Assembly (NCBI GenBank): GCA_947495075.1
Contig: CANLXH010000005.1
Location: forward strand, 18,289 to 82,288
Origin: an uncultured Croceitalea sp.
Lineage (GTDB): Bacteria; Bacteroidota; Bacteroidia; Flavobacteriales; Flavobacteriaceae
DNA length: 64,000 bases
Direction of reading: 5' to 3'
Made by a program: the position numbers and the translations under genes. The notes beneath the pieces are model-generated. The model was given only the letters and a program-made list of their open reading frames with translations, was not told the DNA's origin and did no database searches. Of the stretch, positions 7,390-16,381 are shown in pieces. How positions within the stretch are numbered: position 1 is the first letter of the stretch; each line of letters opens with the position of its first letter.

Positions 7390-8700
7390 ATGAAAACACT
7401 AGATAGAATACCTACGGGAAAGATAGAGCGTGCTGGTAAATTGGTTAAGACTGGTGTTAAAATAGGCGGTAATTATGCAAAATACTACAGTAAAAAACTA
7501 GTTAATCCAGATTTGAATAAGGATGAACTTAACGAAGATAATGCAAGTGATATCTATGATGGATTAAAGAGTTTAAAAGGAAGTGCTCTTAAGGTGGCAC
7601 AAATGCTAAGTATGGAGAAAAACCTCCTGCCAAGTGCTTATGTGGAGAAATTTTCTTTATCACAATTTTCAGTTCCCCCACTTTCTGCGCCTTTAGTTAG
7701 AAAGACTTTTAAGAAATATCTTGGTAAATACCCAGAGGATATATTTGACTCTTTCGAGAGAGATTCTGTTAATGCAGCGAGCATTGGCCAAGTGCATAAA
7801 GCTACAAAGGATGGTAAAAAACTAGCAGTTAAGATTCAATATCCAGGAGTTGCACAAAGTATAAGTAGCGATTTAGCTTTAGTAAAGCCAATTGCTATCA
7901 GGATGTTTAATTTGCAGGGGAAAGATTCTGATAAGTACTTTAAAGAAGTTGAAAGTAAGTTAGTAGAAGAGACAAACTATATTTTAGAACTAAAGCAGAG
8001 TAAAGAAATAACTCAAGCTTGTACAGTAATTCCAAATATGGAGTTTCCAAAGTATTACCAAGATTTATCTAGTGAGCGAATTATAACGATGGATTGGATG
8101 AAAGGTCAACACCTTAGTGAATTTGCTAAAGCTGGTTTTAAGCAAGAGATAGGTAATAAATTAGGGCAGGCACTTTGGGATTTTTATATGTACCAAATCC
8201 ATGGATTAAGAAAGGTCCATGCAGACCCTCATCCAGGGAATTTTTTAGTGAGTCAAGAGAATACTTTAATTGCAATAGATTTTGGCTGTATTAAAGAAAT
8301 CCCAGATGAATTTTATATCCCATATTTTGAGTTGGCCCAAAAAGAAAACATCAATAATGATGAGGTCTTTATGGAAAAGCTATACGAACTTGAAATATTA
8401 ACACCAACAGATTCACAAAAGGAATTAGACTTTTTTACAGCTCTTTTTAAAGAGATGCTTAGTTTATTTACTTCTCCTTTTCATGAAGAAGAGTTCGATT
8501 TTGGTTCTGATATCTTTTGGGCAAAAATTGCCGATTTAAGTGAACGTTACTCAAAAAACGAACAAATTCGAAAAATGAATGGTAACCGTGGTTCTAAACA
8601 TTTTCTATATATGAACAGAACTTTCTTTGGTCTTTACAATCTTTTACATGATTTAAAAGCTAAGGTTTCTGTAAATAATTTTAGACAATATTTGAATTAA
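7390..8700 (+). CDS. ABC1/AarF-UbiB family atypical kinase
   Basis: 436 residues of the ABC1 (ADCK/UbiB) family, atypical protein-kinase-like ATPases linked to quinone or lipid metabolism. Landmarks are the KxGQ-like region (LKGSALKVAQMLSMEKNLLP, ~58-77), the Ala-rich loop NAASIGQVHKAT (~133-144), the Lys strand LAVKIQYPG, and the HRD-equivalent HADPHPGNFLV followed by the metal-binding IDFGCIKEI (~278-305). I chose the ATG at 7390, 4 bp after the TetR stop, because MKTLDRIPTGKIERAGKL fits the family; an in-frame start at 7345 would overlap the regulator by 41 bp. Substrate unknown. Confidence 0.88.
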   Translation: MKTLDRIPTGKIERAGKLVKTGVKIGGNYAKYYSKKLVNPDLNKDELNEDNASDIYDGLKSLKGSALKVAQMLSMEKNLLPSAYVEKFSLSQFSVPPLSAPLVRKTFKKYLGKYPEDIFDSFERDSVNAASIGQVHKATKDGKKLAVKIQYPGVAQSISSDLALVKPIAIRMFNLQGKDSDKYFKEVESKLVEETNYILELKQSKEITQACTVIPNMEFPKYYQDLSSERIITMDWMKGQHLSEFAKAGFKQEIGNKLGQALWDFYMYQIHGLRKVHADPHPGNFLVSQENTLIAIDFGCIKEIPDEFYIPYFELAQKENINNDEVFMEKLYELEILTPTDSQKELDFFTALFKEMLSLFTSPFHEEEFDFGSDIFWAKIADLSERYSKNEQIRKMNGNRGSKHFLYMNRTFFGLYNLLHDLKAKVSVNNFRQYLN

Positions 8701-8809
8701 TTATTTCCTCCATTGTTTAAAATAAATCTGAATGTTTTAGTAGCATAAATTTATTTTTTACTTTACCGATTCAAATACTCAATTTTAATGGGTCTCAAAT
8801 ACATTTCTT

Positions 8810-9817
8810 ATGTACAATTCTAAAATTATTGGCCTTGGTCATTATGTTCCAGAAAATGTTGTCACCAATGACGACTTATCGAAATTAATGGATACAAACG
8901 ACGAATGGATTCAGGAGCGCACAGGTATCAAAGAAAGAAGGCATGTTATAAAGGGGGAAGATACCACCACAACCATGGGGGTTAAAGCAGCTAAAATAGC
9001 AATAGAACGGGCCGGAATAGATAAAGATGAGATAGATTTTATAGTTTTTGCAACTTTAAGTCCAGATTATTACTTTCCAGGACCAGGAGTTTTAGTACAG
9101 CGTGATTTGGGTATTAAAACCGTTGGTGCCTTAGATGTTAGAAATCAATGTTCAGGATTCGTATATGGTATTTCCGTTGCTGACCAATACATAAAGAGTG
9201 GAATGTATAAGAATGTTCTGGTAATTGGCTCAGAGGTGCATTCTACTGGTTTAGATATGACAACTCGAGGGAGAGGAGTTTCCGTAATTTTTGGAGATGG
9301 TGCTGGTGCTGCAGTAGTTAGCAGGGAGGAGGACACTGCAAAAGGAATTTTATCTACGCATTTACATTCAGAAGGTCAGCATGCAGAAGAATTGTCTTTA
9401 ATCGCTCCTGGAATGGGCAAGCGTTGGGTTACAGATATTATTGAAGAAAATGACCCTAATGATGAGTCTTATTTTCCATATATGAATGGACAGTTTGTAT
9501 TTAAAAATGCAGTAGTTCGTTTTAGTGAGGTAATTATGGAAGGTTTACAAACAAATGGACTAACCCCTGCTGACATTAATATGTTGGTTCCACATCAAGC
9601 AAATCTTAGAATTTCGCAGTTTGTCCAAAAGAAATTTGGACTATCTAATGATCAGGTTTATAATAATATTATGAATTATGGGAATACAACTGCCGCCTCT
9701 ATCCCAATTGCGTTAACTGAAGCTTGGGAAAAAGGAAAAGTTAAAGATGGAGATTTAGTTATTCTTGCTGCTTTTGGTAGTGGTTTTACTTGGGGAAGTG
9801 TAATTATAAGATGGTAA
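8810..9817 (+). CDS. fabH: 3-oxoacyl-ACP synthase III (KAS III)
   Basis: 335 residues, full length. FabH condenses acetyl-CoA or a branched acyl-CoA with malonyl-ACP to start fatty acid synthesis. The Cys-His-Asn triad is visible: DVRNQCSGFVYG (Cys near 114), LVPHQANLRI (His near 264) and NYGNTTAASIP (Asn near 294). The glycine-rich C-terminus AAFGSGFTWGSVIIRW is typical. It stands alone between the kinase gene and a strong terminator, not in a fab/plsX cluster, so it could be a second FabH-like copy (for example for branched primers); sequence alone does not decide this. Confidence 0.92.
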   Translation: MYNSKIIGLGHYVPENVVTNDDLSKLMDTNDEWIQERTGIKERRHVIKGEDTTTTMGVKAAKIAIERAGIDKDEIDFIVFATLSPDYYFPGPGVLVQRDLGIKTVGALDVRNQCSGFVYGISVADQYIKSGMYKNVLVIGSEVHSTGLDMTTRGRGVSVIFGDGAGAAVVSREEDTAKGILSTHLHSEGQHAEELSLIAPGMGKRWVTDIIEENDPNDESYFPYMNGQFVFKNAVVRFSEVIMEGLQTNGLTPADINMLVPHQANLRISQFVQKKFGLSNDQVYNNIMNYGNTTAASIPIALTEAWEKGKVKDGDLVILAAFGSGFTWGSVIIRW

Positions 9818-9822
9818 AAAAT

Positions 9823-9850
9823 AAACCCTAGCTATATAGCTAGGGTTTTA
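9823..9850 (+). terminator. Intrinsic terminator of fabH
   Basis: Perfect 12-bp stem: AAACCCTAGCTA (9823-9834) and TAGCTAGGGTTT (9837-9848), running into T residues. It begins 6 bp after the fabH stop. Confidence 0.85.
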
Positions 9851-9991
9851 TTGATTTCTTTGATTAAGAACTAACCAACCAATTTCTAACTCAAGAGAAA
9901 TCAATTACTAAAAAGACGATTTTTAACCTGTCATGTTACACCAAAAGGTTCCTTTAACAGTTTTTAACTATAATAAAGTTGTGAAAAAGAG

Positions 9992-10025
9992 AACCCTGAC
10001 TTCTAAAAAGATGCCAGGGTTTTTC
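9992..10025 (+). terminator. Second intrinsic terminator, no gene upstream
   Basis: AACCCTG (9992-9998) pairs with CAGGGTT (10015-10021) followed by TTTC. It lies 140 bp beyond the fabH terminator, so it is either a backup or the end of a small RNA starting after 9850. Confidence 0.6.
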
Positions 10026-10167
10026 ATTGATAAGCTATACTAAACACTAACCATTAACTATAAAAAATACAGTCTTACCAATGATTTAATTTTTATCCTA
10101 TTACCAATAGACGATATTTTTTCTAAATCGTTACGACTTTTACCCTAGTTTAACAGATAAATAACAA

Positions 10168-10527
10168 ATGAAAACAACTTTAGTTTTTGGAGCTTCCTTG
10201 AAAACAAATCGCTACAGCAATATTGCTATTCATCGGTTACTACAAAATGACATTAAAACAGAAGCATTTGGTTTAAGAACTGGTACTGTGAGTACGGTGC
10301 AAATTAAAACCAATTTAGAAGATTTTAAAAATATACATACCATTACATTATACATGAACCCTACTCGACAAAGCGAGTATTACTATCGTATTATAAAACT
10401 AAAACCCGCACGCGTTATTTTTAATCCGGGAACAGAGAATCCTGAATTTTATAAATTATTAAAAGAAAAAAATATTCAAGTTGAGGTTGCTTGTACTTTA
10501 GTATTGCTAGCTACAAATCAATATTAA
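10168..10527 (+). CDS. CoA-binding domain protein (YccU/CoA_binding_2 type)
   Basis: 119 residues forming a single Rossmann-like CoA-binding domain. The nucleotide-binding start TLVFGASLKTNRYSNIAIHR and the later PARVIFNPGTENPEFYKLLK match the YccU/YneT-like family. The end (VACTLVLLATNQY) has the family's Cys followed by a hydrophobic strand. These proteins are stand-alone cytosolic CoA-binding modules with no firm reaction. It is convergent with the next gene, with 13 bp between the stops. Confidence 0.82.
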   Translation: MKTTLVFGASLKTNRYSNIAIHRLLQNDIKTEAFGLRTGTVSTVQIKTNLEDFKNIHTITLYMNPTRQSEYYYRIIKLKPARVIFNPGTENPEFYKLLKEKNIQVEVACTLVLLATNQY

Positions 10528-10540
10528 AAATATAAATCTA

Positions 10541-11533
10541 TTACTTGCTAGCAATAAAAGAAGGTAACTCTCTCATCATATAATCCCAAGCATCCTTAAA
10601 AGGTATATTCAGTAAGTTTTTTTCTTTTTTTTCTTTCCCTTCAATTATTTTCACAAACCAGGCCCGTTGTTTTGGAGATAAATATTTATCTCCTGTTTTG
10701 CCACTCCCAATTGCACTATTTATTTTAGTTTGCTGTAGTTCTGTTAAGGGTACATATCTGTAATCTGTATGCCTTAAATAGTAATGTATATCGTTAGAGG
10801 CAGGTCTATAAGCTTCATTATTATCTACAGGTTTAAAACTATGGAGTTTTGCATAGGAATCCAAAGTTGCCTCGTCTACAACAGAAGAATCATAGGTTAC
10901 TTTAACTACTTCACCGTTCATAAAACCAGATTGTGTACTCAGTACACCATCTACTTTTGCAAGTTGCTTTTCTCCAGTCCAAAAACAATACATTTTAAAA
11001 AACTTGTCCTTTGATTTTCCCGATGCGGATAATTCTTGCCCTAGCAATTCTAAATAGTCCGGGATTGTCTTACCATAAGATTGCAATGCTTCTACCATAC
11101 TTTTTTGTAATGTTTTTGCTGAATAATCACCACTTATTCTGCTCACTACGTTTCTTCCTTTGGTATTTATGATACGAACTACTGGATTGTTCCAACTAGG
11201 CTCATTAAACTTGTCAAGAATAATCTTGTCCTTTCCACCTTTATTATTGTAAATAGCCAATGGAATAAACAAATTTTCAATAGCTTCTACCATTAATGGA
11301 TTGCTTAGAACATTATGCCCATAATTACGACAAGTACTACATCCAGGTACTTCTTGAAAAAGAATTAAGATGTCTTTCTGTTCTTTTTTGGCTAAAGTAA
11401 TGGCTTTATCATAATCTCTATGCCATTTTACATTTCCTAATTCTTTAGGCTGATTATAGTTAAATTGCGCATAACTTTGAAACGTAATTACTACATTTAA
11501 AAGTACTAAAGCTACGGCTGTTAATTGCTTCAT
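10541..11533 (-). CDS. Exported thioredoxin-fold protein with an MsrA-like C-terminal segment
   Basis: 330 residues. The start at 11533 gives a signal peptide (MKQLTAVALVLLNVVITF). A thioredoxin-like domain follows, with the redox motif VPGCSTCRNYGHN (~res 60), which recalls the VPGUxxT thioredoxin-like (seleno)protein group with Cys at the U position. Residues ~175-230 read like methionine sulfoxide reductase A: YCFWTGEKQLAKVDGVLSTQ then SGFMNGEVVKVTYD, matching the MsrA CFW and GVxSTxSGY motifs. A periplasmic redox or repair role is inferred; activity is unproven because flanking MsrA motifs are weak. Confidence 0.7.
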   Translation of the reverse strand: MKQLTAVALVLLNVVITFQSYAQFNYNQPKELGNVKWHRDYDKAITLAKKEQKDILILFQEVPGCSTCRNYGHNVLSNPLMVEAIENLFIPLAIYNNKGGKDKIILDKFNEPSWNNPVVRIINTKGRNVVSRISGDYSAKTLQKSMVEALQSYGKTIPDYLELLGQELSASGKSKDKFFKMYCFWTGEKQLAKVDGVLSTQSGFMNGEVVKVTYDSSVVDEATLDSYAKLHSFKPVDNNEAYRPASNDIHYYLRHTDYRYVPLTELQQTKINSAIGSGKTGDKYLSPKQRAWFVKIIEGKEKKEKNLLNIPFKDAWDYMMRELPSFIASK

Positions 11534-11615
11534 TTGATATAATTTTAAAACAAACATAACGGTGAAAGTTCACAAAAAAATAACAGGAAGCATATTCACA
11601 GAAGTTTAACTTTGA

Positions 11616-11843
11616 TTAGCCTGTAGGAAGTGAATCAAATTCGTTTCTCTTATTTTTAAACCAAAGCTGCATTGCTTCAGGAGATTCCATAAGAGTTTTC
11701 ATTTCATTCATGGCTTCAAGGTGGGTTGCATCATTTTTTTGAAACATTTCCATACCGTGTGCTTTACTTAATTCAGCAATTTCTTCGAAGGTATTCGCAC
11801 TAAATTCCATGTCACATGCTCCACCTAATTGCTTGCAAGTCAT
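11616..11843 (-). CDS. Small DUF1059-like protein
   Basis: 75 residues beginning MTCKQLGGACDMEFSANTFE, which matches the start of DUF1059 proteins (Cys-x4-GxxCxxxxxAxTxEE). DUF1059 normally ends about residue 50; this one carries an extra C-terminal stretch with LWFKNKRNEFDSLPTG. Cytosolic, function unknown. It sits between the symporter and the thioredoxin/MsrA-like gene on the same strand with gaps of 30 and 82 bp, so co-transcription with the symporter is likely. Confidence 0.65.
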   Translation of the reverse strand: MTCKQLGGACDMEFSANTFEEIAELSKAHGMEMFQKNDATHLEAMNEMKTLMESPEAMQLWFKNKRNEFDSLPTG

Positions 11844-11873
11844 CTTTTTTATGATTTTATTTTTTAATCGGTT

Positions 11874-13340
11874 CTAGAATTTTCTTTTATCTCTTATTAG
11901 CCACAGCCCGATAAATGTTAGTAAACCATTTAAAGGTAATAGCTCGTAACCTACTACATAACCGCCAAGATAATTAGCGTCGATATTACCTATAATGGTT
12001 ATTACAACTACTGATAATACTGCTACAAGCCAAACATAATTATCTTTAATTTTATGCTTTGTAAAGATACCAAAAGCAAAAAGCCCTAAAAGAGGACCAT
12101 ATGTATAGCCCGCTACAATCAAAAGACTATCAATTACATTGCGACTTAAGATATACTTGAATGAAATGATGACAAGAACGAGTGCTATACTCATGATAAT
12201 ATGCGTCTTTTTTCGTGTACTTTTTTGCTCAGCTTCAGATTTTTTATCTAGGCTTAAAAAATCTACACAAAAAGATGTTGTTAAAGATGTTAAAGCACTA
12301 TCTGCACTGCTGTAAGCTGCGGCAATTAAGCCTAACATAAAGGTGATGGAAAGGGTTAATCCTAGTCCACTATTTAATGCTACTTCCGGGAAAAGTAAAT
12401 CGGTCTTTGGAGCGCCATCCATTAAGGGAATAGCAATTCCATTTTGTTTGCTATAAATAAATAGTAAGGCCCCTAAAAGCATAAAAAGAAATGTAACCCC
12501 TACCAAAACAAAACTGAAAGAAATCATGTTCTTTTGGGCATCCTTTAAGTTTTTACAGGTTAAATTTTTCTGCATCATATCTTGGTCCAGCCCAGTCATA
12601 CAGATGGTGATAAACATTCCACCAAGAAAAGACTTTATAAAATGATTTTTAGCTAAAAGACTGTCTGTGAATAGAAACTTGTTATAATTCTTTAATTCAT
12701 CAGATGCTAAAAACTCCCCAAAAGTCCAATCTAACTCTCTATTAATTAAAATAATTGATAAAATAACTGCGACAATCATGAATGTAGTTTGCAAGGTGTC
12801 TGTCCAAACAATCGTTTTTATGCCTCCTCTATTTGTATAAATCCATATTAACGCAATAGAAATTACCACGGTAATCTCAAAAGGAATTCCAAGATCATCG
12901 AAAACAAATTGTTGTAAAACAATTGCAACTAAATAAAGTCTAAAAGCAGCTCCTAAAACACGAGAAACAAAAAAGAAAAATGCACCAGTTTTATGGCTAA
13001 CATGACCAAATCTTTCTAAAAGATACTCATAGATTGAAGTTAAATTTAATCTGTAATATACAGGGAGCAAAATAAATGCTACCACAAAGTAACCAACTAG
13101 ATAGCCTAGTACTACCTGCATATAGCTAAACTCTGAAGCCTCTACCCAACCTGGGACCGAAATAAAAGTTACTCCAGAAAGCGATGCACCTACCATACCA
13201 AAAGCAACTAAATACCAGGGAGATTTTTTACCAGCCTTAAAAAAATCTGAATTTGAGTCGTTTCTCCCAGTAAAATATGAGATTAGCATTAGCACTAAAA
13301 AATAGCCCGCAATAAGCAATAATATCTGAATGGCTGACAT
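11874..13340 (-). CDS. Sodium:solute symporter (SSS family)
   Basis: 488 residues with about 13 membrane helices. Family features include the early [19 protein letters not shown] (TM2, sodium-site region), the [13 protein letters not shown] helix, and the [20 protein letters not shown] stretch in TM8 that carries Ser/Thr sodium ligands. It imports an unidentified organic solute with sodium; the subfamily resembles the SglT/PutP-like transporters often seen in flavobacteria. The start at 13340 lies 67 bp from the divergent recR start. Confidence 0.92.
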   Translation of the reverse strand: MSAIQILLLIAGYFLVLMLISYFTGRNDSNSDFFKAGKKSPWYLVAFGMVGASLSGVTFISVPGWVEASEFSYMQVVLGYLVGYFVVAFILLPVYYRLNLTSIYEYLLERFGHVSHKTGAFFFFVSRVLGAAFRLYLVAIVLQQFVFDDLGIPFEITVVISIALIWIYTNRGGIKTIVWTDTLQTTFMIVAVILSIILINRELDWTFGEFLASDELKNYNKFLFTDSLLAKNHFIKSFLGGMFITICMTGLDQDMMQKNLTCKNLKDAQKNMISFSFVLVGVTFLFMLLGALLFIYSKQNGIAIPLMDGAPKTDLLFPEVALNSGLGLTLSITFMLGLIAAAYSSADSALTSLTTSFCVDFLSLDKKSEAEQKSTRKKTHIIMSIALVLVIISFKYILSRNVIDSLLIVAGYTYGPLLGLFAFGIFTKHKIKDNYVWLVAVLSVVVITIIGNIDANYLGGYVVGYELLPLNGLLTFIGLWLIRDKRKF

Positions 13341-13393
13341 AAAATCAATTTGCTAGCAAAATACAAAAAGCTATTTTGATAGATGTAAAATCG

Positions 13394-13401
13394 TAATTTT
13401 G
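13394..13401 (+). promoter_or_regulatory. -7 promoter box of recR
   Basis: TAATTTTG matches the Bacteroidota -7 consensus TAnnTTTG and ends 6 bp before the recR ATG, implying a very short leader. A TTTTG at 13374-13378 is closer (15 bp) than the usual -33 spacing. Confidence 0.45.
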
Positions 13402-13407
13402 TAAATA

Positions 13408-14028
13408 ATGGAATATTCATCTAAACTTCTTGAAAATGCAGTATATGAAATGTCACAATTACCTGGTATTGGTAAGCGAACTGCACTTAGATTAGTTTTA
13501 CATTTATTAAAGCAACCAGAAGAAAGAACAGCATTTTTAGCTGGGGCATTAATGAAACTTAGAGAAGAGATAAATTTTTGTAGTTCTTGTCATAATATTT
13601 CTGACACTGCTTTATGCGAAATATGTGCCAATCCAAAACGAGACAACAGTTTAGTATGTGTAGTTGAAGATATTAGAGATGTAATGGCAATAGAAAACAC
13701 TTCTCAATACCAAGGCTTATATCATGTTTTGGGAGGTAAAATTTCTCCTATGGAAGGTATAGGGCCGCAAGATTTAAATATTAATTCATTGATAAATAAG
13801 GTGAAATCTGGAGAGGTAAAAGAACTAATTTTCGCATTAAGTTCTACGATGGAAGGGGATACCACCAATTTTTACATGTATAAGCAATTAGAAGGTATAG
13901 ATGTTACTACTTCTACAATCGCAAGAGGAATATCGGTAGGGGATGAATTAGAATATGCGGATGAGGTTACTCTAGGAAGAAGTATTCTAAACCGTGTTCC
14001 TTTTGAAAGTTCTATAAAGGCAAATTAA
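13408..14028 (+). CDS. recR: Recombination mediator protein RecR
   Basis: 206 residues, full length. RecR with RecO/RecF loads RecA on gapped DNA. Visible are the helix-hairpin-helix ([20 protein letters not shown], ~13-32), the C4 zinc finger [16 protein letters not shown] (~54-69) and the Toprim start [16 protein letters not shown] (~79-94) with the later [16 protein letters not shown]. It has its own promoter box and is not next to dnaX. Confidence 0.97.
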   Translation: MEYSSKLLENAVYEMSQLPGIGKRTALRLVLHLLKQPEERTAFLAGALMKLREEINFCSSCHNISDTALCEICANPKRDNSLVCVVEDIRDVMAIENTSQYQGLYHVLGGKISPMEGIGPQDLNINSLINKVKSGEVKELIFALSSTMEGDTTNFYMYKQLEGIDVTTSTIARGISVGDELEYADEVTLGRSILNRVPFESSIKAN

Positions 14029-14101
14029 TTTATTATAAAATTTGAGGATTAAAAGAACGTTATTTAATACATAAAAATTAATGATAGGGCTATTATTTTG
14101 T

Positions 14102-14109
14102 TATTTTTG
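14102..14109 (+). promoter_or_regulatory. -7 promoter box of the E2 gene
   Basis: TATTTTTG fits TAnnTTTG, 37 bp before the ATG at 14147. No clear -33 TTG at the expected distance. Confidence 0.4.
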
Positions 14110-14146
14110 CAAAATATAAGCGACAATCGATACGTTAATTAGGAAT

Positions 14147-15505
14147 ATGTCAAAATTTGAATTGAAATTACCGCAGATGGGAGAGAGTGTTGCAGAAGCA
14201 ACACTAACTACTTGGCTTAAAGAAATTGGTGATACTATTGAAATGGATGAAGCCATTTTTGAGATAGCTACAGATAAAGTAGATTCTGAAGTTCCTAGTG
14301 AAGTAGAAGGAACTTTAATTGAAAGACGATTTGAAGTAGATGACGTAATAAAAGTTGGCGACGTGGTTGCTGTTATAGAGGTAGAAGGTGAAGGCAATGA
14401 AGTTCCAATGGATAGTAACGCAGCTCCAGTTGTAGAAGAAGCAGTGGAAGAACCTATTGCTCAAATACAACAACAAGTATTTACAGCAAAAGAGACAGCT
14501 TTAACACCAGTACAGGATTTCTCTAGTTCGGAGCGTTTTTATTCTCCTTTGGTAAAAAATATTGCTAAAGAAGAAGGGATATCTATTGCCCAGTTAGATA
14601 CCATTCCGGGAACTGGAAAAGAAGGCAGAGTTACTAAACATGATATTTTATCCTTTATTGAAAATAGAGGAACAAATGAAAATGCTCCAAAAGAAGAAGT
14701 CATAAAAGAACAAGAGGCACCAACTCTAGAAATAAAACAAACTGCAAAACCAACCCATGCAACTTCAACTAAAACAAGTACTGTTCAAGTTTCGGGTGGT
14801 GATGAAATAATTCCTCTATCGCGGATGGGTAAATTAATAGCCCATCATATGGTAGAAAGTGTTACTACTTCTGCACATGTACAGAGCTTTATAGAGGTAG
14901 ATGTTACTAATGTGGTTAATTGGAGAAATAAGGTTAAAAAATCTTTTGAAGAAAGAGAAGGTGAGAAACTAACCTTTACACCAATTTTTATGGAGGCAGT
15001 GGCAATTGCTATTAAAAAGTTTCCTCTTATTAATGTTTCTTTAGATGGTGATAATATCATCAAGAAAAAAAATATAAATCTTGGTATGGCTGCGGCATTG
15101 CCAGACGGTAATTTAATTGTTCCTGTTATTAAGAATGCAGATCAATTAAATCTAGTAGGTATGGCTAAAACAATCAATGATTTGGCTAATCGTGCAAGAA
15201 ATAACGCATTAAAACCAGACGAAATTAGAGAAGGAACTTACACAGTGACTAATGTTGGTACTTTTGGTAGTGTTTTTGGTACTCCAATAATTAATCAGCC
15301 TCAAGTAGGTATCCTAGCTTTAGGAGCAATTCGTAAAATGCCATCTGTAATAGAAACTCCCGAAGGAGATTTTATAGGTGTACGTAGTAAAATGTTCTTA
15401 TCGCACAGTTATGACCATAGGGTTGTAAATGGGGCGCTTGGCGGAATGTTTATAAAAACAGTGGCTGATTACCTTGAAGCTTGGGATGTTAACCGTGAAA
15501 TTTAG
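14147..15505 (+). CDS. Dihydrolipoamide acyltransferase (E2) of a 2-oxoacid dehydrogenase complex
   Basis: 452 residues. A lipoyl domain (1-80) carries the lipoylated Lys in EIATDKVDSEVPS (~43); a linker leads to the E1/E3-binding domain (~125-165, FYSPLVKNIAKEEGISI); the catalytic domain begins about 225. The active-site motif reads SYDHRVVNGALGG (~421-433): the His is present but the Asp of the usual HxxxDG is Asn. The sequence resembles branched-chain 2-oxoacid dehydrogenase E2 in Bacteroidota. E1 and E3 are not adjacent, so substrate choice (branched-chain versus 2-oxoglutarate) is not settled. Confidence 0.9.
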   Translation: MSKFELKLPQMGESVAEATLTTWLKEIGDTIEMDEAIFEIATDKVDSEVPSEVEGTLIERRFEVDDVIKVGDVVAVIEVEGEGNEVPMDSNAAPVVEEAVEEPIAQIQQQVFTAKETALTPVQDFSSSERFYSPLVKNIAKEEGISIAQLDTIPGTGKEGRVTKHDILSFIENRGTNENAPKEEVIKEQEAPTLEIKQTAKPTHATSTKTSTVQVSGGDEIIPLSRMGKLIAHHMVESVTTSAHVQSFIEVDVTNVVNWRNKVKKSFEEREGEKLTFTPIFMEAVAIAIKKFPLINVSLDGDNIIKKKNINLGMAAALPDGNLIVPVIKNADQLNLVGMAKTINDLANRARNNALKPDEIREGTYTVTNVGTFGSVFGTPIINQPQVGILALGAIRKMPSVIETPEGDFIGVRSKMFLSHSYDHRVVNGALGGMFIKTVADYLEAWDVNREI

Positions 15506-15578
15506 TTATTAAAGAATAATCAATTTTACCTGTCATCTAATTTTTGTTACTACTGCTAGGCAGCTGTAACCTAAAAAC

Positions 15579-15586
15579 TATCTTTG
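15579..15586 (+). promoter_or_regulatory. -7 promoter box of the exonuclease operon
   Basis: TATCTTTG matches TAnnTTTG and lies 18 bp before the ATG at 15605. Confidence 0.4.
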
Positions 15587-15604
15587 TGGAAATAAAACTT
15601 CACA

Positions 15605-16381
15605 ATGCAATTAAAACTGACTAAGCCAATTTGCTTTTTCGACTTAGAAACTACAGGTATCAATGTTGCTAAAGATAGAATTGTAGAAATTTCTATTCTA
15701 AAGGTTTTTCCAAATGGTAATAAAGAAAGTAAAACGTGGTTGGTGAATCCAGAAATGGAAATACCAGCAGAAGTAATTGCTGTGCATGGAATTTCTAATG
15801 AAAAAGTAGCAAACGAGCCAACTTTTAAAGAACTGTCTAAAGAAATTTATCAAATGATAAAAGACAGTGATTTAGGAGGCTTTAATTCTGATCGTTTTGA
15901 TATTCCCTTGTTAGCTGAAGAAATGTTACGTGCTGAAGTGGATTTTGATATGAAACATACGGTTTCTGTAGATGTACAGACTATTTTTCATAAAATGGAA
16001 AAACGTACGCTTGGGGCTGCATACAAGTTTTATTGTGATAAAGATTTGGAAGGAGCACACAGTGCAGAAGCAGATACTATGGCCACATATGAAGTATTGC
16101 TCTCACAATTAGACCGTTATCCAGAATTAGAAAATAATATAAAGAAGCTTTCAGAATTTACTACTAGAAAGCAATCACTAGATTTTGCAGGCTTCATTGG
16201 AGTGGATAAGAATGACAATCCCACATTTGCATTTGGTAAGCACAAGGGCAAAACTGTAGATGAAGTTTTGGAAAAAGAGCCAGGTTATTTTGGTTGGATT
16301 TTAAATGCAGACTTTCCCCTGTATACTAAAAAGGTCTTAACACAATTAAAGTTGAGCAAGCTAAACAATAAGCTTTCATAA
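15605..16381 (+). CDS. DnaQ-like 3'-5' exonuclease
   Basis: 258 residues of the DEDD exonuclease superfamily. Motif Exo I is CFFDLETTGINVAKDRIVEI (residues ~10-29, Asp and Glu metal ligands), Exo II is LGGFNSDRFDIPLLAEEML and Exo III is GAHSAEADTMATYEVL (DEDDh His/Asp). The C-terminal ~60 residues (FAFGKHKGKTVDEVL then YFGWIL) resemble the putative quorum-sensing/DUF3820 'FGKHKG' module often attached to such exonucleases. It heads a run of four genes with 1-bp or short gaps. Role in repair or turnover rather than replication is likely. Confidence 0.88.
   Translation: MQLKLTKPICFFDLETTGINVAKDRIVEISILKVFPNGNKESKTWLVNPEMEIPAEVIAVHGISNEKVANEPTFKELSKEIYQMIKDSDLGGFNSDRFDIPLLAEEMLRAEVDFDMKHTVSVDVQTIFHKMEKRTLGAAYKFYCDKDLEGAHSAEADTMATYEVLLSQLDRYPELENNIKKLSEFTTRKQSLDFAGFIGVDKNDNPTFAFGKHKGKTVDEVLEKEPGYFGWILNADFPLYTKKVLTQLKLSKLNNKLS

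Larger units (their letters stand above)
9818..10167. other. 350-bp intergenic region with two terminators
   Basis: No credible reading frame. The fabH terminator lies at 9823-9850. A second hairpin terminator at 9992-10025 has no gene in front of it. The roughly 140 bases between them are therefore a candidate for a short untranslated RNA or a decayed gene; I recognise no known RNA family. Confidence 0.4.

Noticed and set aside
15556-15586. TGTAACC near 15564 as another target of the first ECF sigma factor
   Set aside because: No CGTC occurs at the 16-bp spacing; the region is better explained by the TATCTTTG housekeeping box.
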